Positions 9,321 through 18,457 of a stretch of 22,746 nt of DNA are shown here, piece by piece. The first letter of the stretch is position 1; each line of letters begins with the position of its first letter. The stretch comes from Polyrhizophydium stewartii. Taxonomy: Eukaryota; Chytridiomycota; Chytridiomycetes; Rhizophydiales. A model generated the notes under the pieces. The model was not told the origin of the DNA. It saw nothing but the letters and a program-made list of their open reading frames with translations, and ran no database searches. The stretch lies in the NCBI GenBank assembly GCA_027604665.1, contig JADGIZ010000081.1:1-22746 (forward strand), written 5' to 3'. The position numbers and the translations under genes were made by a program.

Positions 9321-12300
9321 TCAAACGCCCTTCAACATGACTGGGTCTGGCTTGGTGACGCCGACGGGCGGGATAGAGACCGGCGCGTCCGCCATGACCG
9401 GAATCGTAATAACGGACTCGATCTCGGGTGTATCCGTTTCGGAGTGACGATTTGACGAGGATGTTGGGCCACTCTGCGATGCACGTGCATTTGAAGCCGA
9501 GTTGGGCCTGGTTCCGATCGCGGGAGCTTCTGGCAGGCTGGCCGTGGTCGAGCGCGCTTCCGGGCCGTCGGCGCCGCTCTGCTCGTGCCCGCTGCGGGAA
9601 AAACCACGCTTCACGCTGCGGCCCAGCATGGTGCGTGCAGCAGACAAGTCGCACCAGGGCATGTATGCATCTCGCAGAAGAAAACCGAGTTGCACCGCCC
9701 TTGCGGCGGCGCAGATGACAAAGACTGCAAACACCCCGATGAGCGGGGTGAGATCGTTTGTGCGCGCAACTTCGGCAATCGTGTCGCCGACCCGGGAGAG
9801 GCATGCGCCGTCCCCTCGCATGAGCGTGCACTCGCCCAGTCCAACGAGCGGCAGCCGCAGAGTCACCGACGACGAGACCCAGTAAGTTGGGTTGATATAC
9901 TGCATCCAAGCGATGGCATTGTAGAGCGGTGCGTCACCCTGACGGACCCAGACGCCGCTAGTAAGGATAAAGAGGGCCTGCATGCAGAACGTGGCGCTGC
10001 GTGACTCGGGCCGTGACATCCGCGACGAGTAGATGAGAAGATACATACACACGAATGCGTTGTAGTAGAGCGTCAAAAGTGTGACAATGGTCCCCGTGCG
10101 CTCGAACGAGAGGTCAATGCCTAGCATCAGAATGCCAATCAAACTCGCAAACGCGCCCTCGAGGGTCGCCATGGATGTCTCGTAGACAAAGCGGTGGACG
10201 TAGAAGGCAAGCGGTCGCAGCGTCCCCAATCCCAGATCGTAGTCGTACACGTCGCGATCATCAAAATAGTCGAACGAAATGCTGATGTTCTTGAGCGCGC
10301 TCAGGCCCACACTCGCTTTGCAATGCAACCATCACATGCGAACTTGTCAGTCTCCGCGGCAGCGTTGCTGATATGAAAGGACTCAAAGTCAAGTACTCAC
10401 AGATCAGCAGCCCCTTGACGTGCAGCCCCATACTCGTAAGATCAGATCCCTGACGACGCTCCGCGGCCGTAAGAATCACTGTACCAATGACTGTGATGAG
10501 TGGCATTGTGACCTTGCGCCGCATCGGGCGCTTCTGCCACCAGCGCGCGTTGGCGACAAGAACTTGCATCAGAAAGCTGCGCGTCCGGCCGTATAGGTCC
10601 AAGCGCTGCCAGAGAGACGTGCGCGCTGCTGAGGCGGCGTCAATCTCGCTGTGCTGCTCGTGATGGTCGCCTACGAAGCTTGTGTTGAGGGTTGATGCGC
10701 TCGAGCTGAGCAGCTGGCCGCTGGCCAGCGTGCCGGCGTCCGAGGCTGCGACTGACGCCATGAATCCCGCATCGACGGCACTTGATGCGCCAGCTTCGCT
10801 GCGAAGACGACGAGAGCCGATTGCTAGAGTAGGACCGAAACCCGGTGCCGTGGTGATCGAAGTGCCGCTGACAAACGACGGCGAGGCAAACTGCCGGATG
10901 CTGCGGGTTTTGAGCTGCTCCTTGCGCCACTTGCGTCCGATTGCAGCCGCTTGGCTGACCTCCTCGTCGCTTAGAGCGCCAGCCAGGTCCAGGATAACGT
11001 CCGCCGGATTGTTTTGCACGGCGGAGGATGCGCCAGCAAGGCCGCCGAGCGTCGCCAAGTCGCCAGAAGGCGCACCATGGACCGATGGAAGACTTTCGCT
11101 GGGCGAGGGGGGCGAGAGCACCGATGAAGAGGCGCCCATGTCGACGGTGCTTCCGCTGGCCTTGAGCCTGCTCCCGGAGAGCAATGGCGTGCGCTGCAGC
11201 ATCTCTGCAAACTGAATGCATTCCAGCGGCTCGCCCGTATAGAGGAGACGACCCTTTGCAAGCAGCATAACCTGCGAAAAGAGCGTAAAGATCTCGTAGC
11301 GCGGCTGATGGATCGAGACAAGCACCGTGTAGCCGTGGTCAGAAAGGTGCCCGAGCACCGAAACGAGCTCGAGCGACGCACGCGCGTCAAGCCCCGAGGT
11401 TGGCTCGTCAAGCAAAATCACGCTTGGTTGCTTGAGGATCGCCGTGGCAACCGATAAGCGCTTGAGTTGGCCGCCGGAAAGCGTCTGCTTGTTGAGGAGC
11501 GGATCTTCAATCACAACGTTGGCGCAGCTCTCAAGGTGGAGCAGAGCCAGAATTTCCTTGACACGCTTGGCAATCTCGACCTCGGACGTGCCGGGGGCAA
11601 GCTGCTGCGGGTGTTAGCTGCGCCGCGCGTGACGCCGGTGGTTTACGACATGCTAATGCTCACCACTAAGCGCGCGTGATACATGAGCACCTCGGTTGCC
11701 GTCAAGCCTTGATAGGGCGGGTTGTGCTGGGGCACGTATGCGAGCACCGAGCGCAGGTCTGTGGCGTTGATGCGGAACAGAGGCTTGCCGCCGATATAAA
11801 TGTTCTTTGCGGTCGCGGCATCCTCAAAGCGGCGCGAGATCTGGCAATTGACATGTGAGAAGCACGGTAAACCGGTGGAATCAGTAGACCGCGCCAAGGC
11901 ACATGCGACCTAAGCAAGACGCACCAGCGACATGAGCGTTGTCTTGCCAGCACCGCTGGGCCCGAGAATGGCATTGAGAGACCCAGGCATGCACAAAAAC
12001 GAGATCTTCTTGAGCGTTTGAGTGCCGTTGATTGTGTGGCTGAGGTTGCGGCACTCGATCGACACTGGTGCGGGCTTGCTGGCGTCGTACGCGGGGCCGA
12101 GTATGCTGCGACGCTTGTTCTCCACAGCGGAGAACCCCTTGTCGCCGTCGCTACCTCCAAAGTCGACCTGGTCCGCACTGTTTGCAGGCAATTGCATCGC
12201 ATCAAAGTGCGTCGTGAATCTCCAGTGCATGAGCCGGCCAACCATGAGCAGCAATGCCTGCGACAGCACAATGCCGCCAAGAACAATCCAAACGGTCCAG

Positions 12301-13895
12301 AACACAGCTGGCGGTAGGAAGTACTTGTTCACACCAGGAACGTCGGCGTCCTTGTAGAAGGGCTCAGTCTTGTTGATGACAAAGCAGGAGGCCATGCGTG
12401 GATGCGAGTCGGATAGGATTGGCGAGTAGGGCGACGCTGAAATCGGCGGAAAGCGCATGCTCGGGAGCGGCGACGAAGAAACGCCAATAGCAGGCCACTC
12501 GGGAAGCTTAATCGAGCCATCCGTGGCACCGGATGGCGAGCCTGTGCGGATGAATTGCGAAACAAAGCCACGAAGCGACGATCCTGGCTGCGTACCTGAG
12601 ATGCCGTCGTCGAGCATGAACAAGGAAGCGATGTCGGTTGTGTGGCAAGCGGTACCATCGCACAATTGGCCGTTGGGGTTATCCGCCGGTCCATTCCAGG
12701 GGGCATCCCAGAAGTAGCTGAAAACGCGCGCAGCAGTTTGTGCGGGTGCAGTGGGCGTCGCTGGATTGGCGGCGAGCAGCAGAGCAGGACAGGTAAAGAC
12801 ATAGTCCGACATCAAGTCTACGGTTGCGCCGAACCAGTTGGGAATTGAGCGAGTGGCGTCGCTGCGAGAAAAGATGGCGCGGATATCATCCGGGTTGGCG
12901 GGGAACAGAGAATTGCTGGGCGGGTTGCGTGGCATCAGCAAGTTGGCGGACAAGAGATCCACGAAAACTAGCAGTGGGCTTACACCATGACGTTGTAAAG
13001 GGCCTCGGGGACTGTCAATCCAATGGCATTCTTCACGAGAGCATAAGAATCATTGGACGTGCTTCCAATCATGAGCGAGACGCCCTGCTGCTGAAAAAGA
13101 TTGTTAAGCAAATCGAGTGGATGTGACGGGATGTCGACGCCATCGACTTGATGCACGACGTCAGCATGCACGCGATTGATTGTATCTGGACGCAGCACGT
13201 GCAACTCACTGACTGGAGCCATAGGCTGATCAATCTGCGCCGGGCCAGCTCGCGACCGATGCGCTCGGTCGACAGCACGAAGCAGCTCGGTCGGGGACCT
13301 CGAGCGCATGCAGGAAGAAATTGCGGCAAGCATGTCTTTGGCTGGCAATGAGTCGACGGACGCCTGCGCGCATCCTGCAGCGACCGCAATGTAGGCGATG
13401 TCGTAGACGGCCATTTCAGGAGTACGCAGACTAGAAGAAGGTGCGGACATGATAACTGCCCTCTTGAAGACAGACCTGAAGGCAGGCTTGGTCATGTGCA
13501 AGATAGCCGAAAGTGCTCCAGCCGACTGCCCGAGCAGAGTGATCTTCAAGAAAGGGTCAGTTGAGCTGTTTCTAATGCATACCAAACCTCGGTCTGCAGC
13601 GACACGAACCTGGCTAGGATCTCCGCCAAAAGCCTGGATGTTCTTCAGAGTCCAATTTAGAGCAAGCGCCTGGTCCAGGATGCCCGGATTGGCTGTCCCC
13701 GATCCGGCCAGATCGACTCCGGGGAAGCCAAAGATGGAAAGCCGATAGTTGAAGGTCACGACAAGGGCGTCAATTGCCGGCGCAAGGCTTCGAGCATCAA
13801 AGCCCTCTGCGCCTGATCCGCTCTGTTGTTCCAAGCAGAGCGGTCTTGAGCGTCAGCGGAACGGCGCGGATTCTCAGTTGCGGTGCGAGGCGAGG

Positions 13896-13928
<33 letters not shown>

Positions 13929-14766
13929 GGTGTGACGTTGCGGCGGACAAGTGCCACCATGGATGGACGATCGGACCCATCGCAGACAGGAGAAGCCAAG
14001 AGCAGTTGTGGGATGTGGTCTCGCACCAATCGCCACGAGCCACACACCCCAAACCGTCGAAACCACACGACGGCATGTGGGAGAAGGAGGCTCGACGTGC
14101 ATCCGACAAGCGCTTCAACTCACGAAGCGGAAGCTGCCGCCGTGGATCACCAAGAGCACGGGCTTGAGAGCGGGAGACGAGCCAGTAGGCAAGGTGGCAG
14201 CTTGGAAAGACGAGACGTTGACAAATGGCGTCCAGACGTTGATGTAGAGGCAGTCTTCGGAAACTTTAGGCGGGCACGCCGTTGAAAGTTCGCGGCATGT
14301 CTGTTGGCAGCTACGTATACCGAAGTTTGAGGTCGTGGTGTGGCCGTCAGCGCCGACTCAACGGCTTACCGACGTGGGAAGGTCGAGGTCTGCAATGAGG
14401 CCAACGCCTCGACGAGGGGTCGGCGGCGACGCCAGACAGCGACGCACCTTGGGCGCAGTGCAGACGCATCGAGCGGAGTGGGAAGCGGTGATGCGGCGAC
14501 TGGAGCGGCCCAGCGCGCTGCCGAGGCGTAGGGTATTCCGAGGAAGGCGATGGGCTCGGATGGCGCCGAGCGCTGCGTTGTGATACTGCGGGCGGCGGTC
14601 AGCGCACGGCGTTCAGGCGGCGAGTGCACACGCCTGGGGAGACGCACATGCCGGCGGGTGCCGTGACCGAAATGTTCTGCGCGGCGGCCGGCCCCACGAT
14701 GGCTGCGAGGGCCGCCAGGGCAAGGGCCGCCGCCGTCGTGGTCGCCGCCTTCATCAGGAGCGACAT
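9321..14766 (-). CDS. Carboxylesterase-ABCG transporter fusion, 10 exons
   Basis: Exons: 14766-14648, 14585-14448, 14310-14124, 13822-13610, 13543-13210, 13146-12984, 12915-11925, 11840-11664, 11604-10401, 10315-9321; 1506 residues, all phases consistent. Domains: signal peptide (1-30); type-B carboxylesterase (about 33-560) with FLGIPYA, SEDCLYINVW, oxyanion HGG (142-144), nucleophile Ser226 in GQSAGA, likely acid Asp363 and His476 in CHTTD; one membrane span (about 587-609); ABCG ATPase with Walker A GPSGAGKTT (703-711), Q-loop Gln753, LSGGQ (816-820), Walker B ILLDE (837-841) and H-loop His873; low-complexity linker (about 900-1110); ABC2 membrane domain; Ser/Pro-rich tail. Exon 7 encodes both His476 and Walker A. 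Predicted topology places the esterase outside and the ATPase in the cytosol. Substrate unknown. Adp1-type ABCG proteins also carry a large ectodomain before the ATPase. Exon 1's donor is uncertain. Confidence 0.88.
13897..13927. repeat. (TG)n microsatellite
   Basis: An uninterrupted TG run (CA on the coding strand) inside the 301-bp third intron (13823-14123) of the esterase-ABCG gene. It accounts for part of that intron's extra length and resembles the CA run at the window start. Confidence 0.95.
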
Positions 14767-15132
14767 CCAGAAGAAGCGCGGGCAAGATGCGGCGCTGGTC
14801 TTTGCGGCGACTGCATGGCCGTGGCGACGCCGCAGCGGACGCTTTTGAGCCGGGCAGAGCCGCTGAGTCCAGAACCTGGGCTGCACAAGTTGGTTGCGCA
14901 CAAGCCGCCACCCCTCCCTCCCGCGCCGGCCGCGACGTGCGCGCGGGCGGACGTACGGGCGGCGGCAGCTGCCTCCCGCGAGGCCTCCTGGGCAGCGGCC
15001 GAGCCCGACCTCAAAATGGGACCCGCACCGCAAATTTTCGGTGTTGCCCAGAACGGCCTTGATGGAAGCACTCTTGTCCGTGTCGCTGGTCGTCCGGTGG
15101 TTCATTCGGCCTTCCGTCTCGCACGAGCAGGC
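14767..15132. other. Intergenic: ILK-like 3' flank and esterase-ABCG promoter
   Basis: The 366 bp lie between the stop of the ILK-like gene and the start of the esterase-ABCG gene, both on the minus strand. Open frames here are Arg/Ala-rich, show no homology and look like GC-driven chance frames. I see no TATA box or clear regulatory motif. Confidence 0.6.
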
Positions 15133-17204
15133 CTATACACGCACCGACGCAACAAAGTTGGCCGCCGTCCTCGCCGGCGGGCGTTTGGCTGCATCCGCGT
15201 GCCAGCACTGCTCCATGATTTTGCGCTTCGCACATGTCAGCCATCGCTTCCCGCATCGCACGTTCATACGAAGCCGGTATCACGCACCAGCGCAGGCGGC
15301 ACGTAAGCGGGGATTTCAGGGCGCCGGTTCTCTATGAGCACTTGCATGCCCACAGCCATTGCATTTGTGCTCTCGTATGGATGCTGCCGAGTGACGATTT
15401 CAAAGAGAAGAATCCCAAACGCAAAGATGTCTGCAGGCCGGGCATCCTCGGTGGGCGAGCCTGCCAAAATCTCGGGTGCAATCCACTGCACGTCGAAAAT
15501 TGCGCGCCGAAATACGTTTCGAGCGCAAAACACACAGGCGGTCATGCCATAGTCGACCAGCCTGATGTTGCCATCGGTCGAGAGCTTTAAAGGAACGTGG
15601 GCGTCAAACTTCTCGTGAATATCTGCATCCCAAAGTGGGCGGGCTGAACTGCGCTGCCAAGAGCGGTTGCTTGTCATGTCTTACCAAGATGTTGTGGCTT
15701 TTCAAGTTCCCATGGATCATTGGGGGCTGGAGGTCGTGCAAGAACGCAAGCGCTTTGATAGTGTCAAAGGCGATCTTGAGCGCATGCGCGGGCGTCATTT
15801 CGACAATGGGGTTGTGCAGAAATGCTGACAGGGTTCCTTGCTCGGTAAACTCGGTCAGCAGGCAGACGTCGGGCGGTATGATGCAGGCGGCCAAAATCGG
15901 CGCGAGAACAGGTTGGCTAATTCGCCTAGTTGTATCTTGGTCAGCTAAGCGGCCTGACGCACACGGGCCAGCGGCACCGTTGGCCTTCTCACCGGATTGC
16001 ATTGATCTCTTTGGTGATTGTCCTGATGTCCTCTTCGCCAAGATCGGACATTAAGACTGGCAACTTGACAGCGACCATCTTCCCTTTCCACATGCCGCGA
16101 TACGTGGTGGCGGTGTGGCTCCGCGCGATCGGATCCAGGATCTGAATTGCCGAGGCCTGCGTGTCCCAGTTGATGGGCGCTGTTGCGGATGAGCGCAGGT
16201 CTGTGACTCGGCGCCTGTGCAGACCAAAAGGCTGCCCGCGGTACCATTTGATTGAAAGATATCCATCGTCTCACGCATTGCCTTGACCTTGGACCGCACT
16301 GGTCGAGAGTCGATAGGACTGCATCAACATGCTGCGCAAACTTGCCAACGCGATGTAATTATACCTTGCGCTTTCCTTGTGATATCTTCCTGATCGCTGG
16401 CCATATCTGCATGAATCAGGGCCTCTCAACCGTCAAGCCTCGTCGGGCTCTATTCAAAAGCACCATTGCCTACCTTTTAGCGTTCCTTGGAGGGTTCCGC
16501 CTGTCTTGTCGATTGGCGTCTTGTCATAAATGTTGGCCGTTCTAATATGCGCACCAGCAGCAGAGGCGAGAAAGACTGCCACATCTATATGCCTCCAAAA
16601 TGCGGCGTAATGTAGCGGTGTGTTTCCGTGGTCATTGGCCTTGCTCACTGCACCCGGCGGTCAGGCCCGTCATGAGGTGCAAATCGAGCTCGCGACCTGC
16701 ATACCATCGGCGTTGATCTGAACCAGCTGCGGGTCATCCACCGTTAGATTGTGTTCGTGATGCCACAGCGCGCCGCATGAGCCTGCGCCCTCACCCGCTT
16801 AATCTGACCCAGATCTCCTCGTTTGGCGGCGAGTATCAGCGCCGTGTCGCCTGCAGCGTTGACAGCATTTACATCGACACCGAGCTGAATGGCGTACTCG
16901 AAGAGCGGGCCGAGGCCTGGGTACGCCCAACGTTTGCAAGAATCAGAAGCCGGAGCTGCTCAGCGCCGTTCTCCCGTAGGCGACGCACCGCGGTGGCACG
17001 CGGTGTGAAGGATCGTGTTGGCATGGAGGTCACTGTGCGCCGGTGCGGACGTCGCCGGCGGGCAATCAGCGCAGGCGTATCTGGGCGTCGTGCGAGGCCA
17101 AGAAGCAGGCCGCATGATTACCGCAAGCCCCTCACGTAGTCCTGACTTTTGTCGTTTGCGAGGCGGCGCAGGGCGTCGAGGTCGCCACGCCGCACGGCCT
17201 CCAT
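15133..17204 (-). CDS. ILK-like ankyrin-repeat pseudokinase, about 10 exons
   Basis: Exons: 17204-17122, 17032-16989, 16916-16795, 16726-16705, 16647-16474, 16298-16275 (tentative), 16200-15993, 15925-15685, 15611-15288, 15225-15133; 444 residues (human ILK 452). ILK is the pseudokinase core of the ILK-PINCH-parvin complex at integrin adhesions. The N-terminal half has ankyrin repeats: NTILHTACHRG, GDTALILAAKRGD and NDHGNTPLHYAAFW, the last nearly identical to an ILK repeat. A short linker precedes the kinase-like domain: MVAVK lysine (202), VLAPILAACI, HGNLKSHN (297-304) where active kinases have HRDxKxxN, VDYGM in place of DFG, WIAPEIL, DIFAFGILLFEIVTRQHP, and a C-terminal CWHADAAKRP. The catalytic Asp is absent and the Gly loop lacks its glycines, so catalysis is unlikely. 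The linker exon is uncertain: a longer exon ending near 16245, or an extra exon, also keeps phase. Confidence 0.85.
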
Positions 17205-17359
17205 TGCTCTTGGCTCGGCGCGGCGCGCTGGCCCGCCGTCGCAAAGGCAGCCCACGAAAAGCGTCCTCAGGACGCGGCACAAAACACGCGGCCGCCGAGG
17301 GCGGCTATTTCAGCAAGTCACAGGCCGCCTTTGTGCTCAAACTGCTTTTGACAAACATC
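17205..17359. promoter_or_regulatory. Bidirectional promoter, ILK-like / ribosomal P1
   Basis: The 155 bp between diverging starts must drive a highly expressed ribosomal gene on one side. I see no TATA box and no ribosomal-gene box that I can name with confidence. Confidence 0.55.
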
Positions 17360-18270
17360 ATGTCCCTCTCGACCGCCGAAGCTGCCTGCGTCTACGCCGC
17401 ACTCATCCTCCACGACGAGGGCCTCGAGATCACCGTACGTGCACCCACGGATGCATGCAGCCCCGGGCGGATGCGTGCGTGCGCGGCGCCGTCCGTCGGC
17501 GCATCCGCCCATCCATCCATCCATCCATCCGTCCGCCCACCCCCGTCTCGGCGCATCCGCCCGCCGGCGCCGTGCGCTCGAGCATCATCTTTGAGGCCGG
17601 CGGCGTGCAGGCGCTCTTTGGTCACCTCCACCCTCCCCTCCCCGCCTCTCTCTGCTGCTGGCCGTGCCGCCGGCTACGCACAGAGCCCGGCGGGACCCTG
17701 TGGCGAGGTCGTCTGGCGTCGTCGACGCCGTCTCCCACCTCCACCTCTCTCCTGCTCGCCGTTCCTTGCTGCTGGATGCTGACAGCCGAGCTCGCTCCAT
17801 GCGGCCTCCCTCGCTGGTCGCGGCATGCCGATACTCTCTTCCACGCTCTCGTTTGCGACGTCGGGATCCCGCCGGTCTGCGGCCCATTCCAATTGGCCTG
17901 GCTGTCGTGAACATGTCGGCGCACCTTGACTCTGCTGCCGCATCCGCGTGGACGACATCGCTCTCACGACGCCTGATCCCGCGGACGGCTTCTGCACCAA
18001 CAGGCCGACAAGCTCTCGACCCTGATCGCCGCCGCCGGCGTCGAGGTTGAGCCTATCTGGCCCACCATCTTTGCCAAGGCTCTCGCCGGCAAGGACATTG
18101 GCGCCTTCCTCTTCAACGTTGGCGCCGGTGCTGCCCCTGCTGCCGGCGGTGCCGCCCCCGCTGCGGCCGCTGCTGGTGGTGCCGCCCCCGCCGAGGCCGC
18201 CAAGGAGGAGGCCAAGGAGGAGGCCAAGGAGGAGTCCGACGAGGACATGGGCTTCGGTCTCTTCGACTAA
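17360..18270 (+). CDS. RPP1: 60S acidic ribosomal protein P1, 2 exons
   Basis: Exons 17360-17434 and 18004-18270 give 113 residues. P1 pairs with P2 and docks on P0 to form the ribosomal stalk that recruits elongation factors. The N-terminal helical domain ([20 protein letters not shown]) continues after the intron with [20 protein letters not shown] and [13 protein letters not shown]. Then comes the Ala/Gly hinge, [10 protein letters not shown] repeats and the conserved stalk tail [13 protein letters not shown]1 rather than P2 is judged from the VEVEPIWP block. The splice point after LEIT matches a conserved position. The single intron is 569 bp, far longer than its neighbours. Confidence 0.97.
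17435..18003 (+). other. Unusually long intron of the P1 gene
   Basis: At 569 bp this is several times the typical intron of the window. It starts GTACGT and ends ACCAACAG. It is C-rich and carries an ATCC tetranucleotide repeat (17511-17530) and many CTC/CCT runs. I looked for C/D snoRNA boxes (TGATGA with CTGA) and found none. Open frames within are compositionally biased. Function unknown. Confidence 0.75.
17511..17530. repeat. (ATCC)5 tetranucleotide repeat
   Basis: Five perfect ATCC units with degenerate GTCC/GCCC flanks inside the P1 intron. Confidence 0.95.
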
Positions 18271-18287
18271 GCGTTTGCTCCCTGTTC

Positions 18288-18293
18288 ATTAAA
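18288..18293 (+). terminator. Probable poly(A) signal of P1 (ATTAAA)
   Basis: The common variant hexamer ATTAAA begins 18 nt after the P1 TAA. Such close spacing is usual for compact fungal genes. The segment 18271-18457 otherwise holds only the P1 3' end and the ARS2 promoter, with no visible gene. Confidence 0.5.
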
Positions 18294-18457
18294 CGCCTCT
18301 GAGGGAACCCTGTTTCTGTTTCTATAGTGCCGCCCGCTGCCGCCAGGCCGTCTCGCGCCGAGAAGCTGCATGAGGTTCGTCGGGACGCAGCCAGAAGGCC
18401 CCGAATGCAGTGAGAAGGCCGAGAAATGGCTGTCGGTGATCTTGCCGCCGCGGCCGG

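Noticed and set aside
11910..12983. Stops at 11910 and 12980 as evidence for separate or broken genes
   Set aside because: Both stops lie inside short phase-consistent introns (84 and 68 bp). Splicing restores ABCG and esterase consensus (TTLMSL-ISRRFE and NVMV-NSLF).
13147..13209. Unbroken esterase frame through this segment
   Set aside because: The frame is open here, but removing a GTGAGT...ATCAAG intron gives the family block MAPVIDGVDIPSHP, which the read-through lacks.
14767..15105. Extended N-terminus of the esterase-ABCG protein
   Set aside because: The frame stays open upstream, but MSLLMKAATTTAA is immediately followed by a classic signal peptide, and the upstream residues are Arg-rich with no homology.
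17435..18003. Intronic snoRNA in the P1 gene
   Set aside because: Ribosomal gene introns often host snoRNAs, but I found no RTGATGA/CTGA box pair and no clear H/ACA hairpins.
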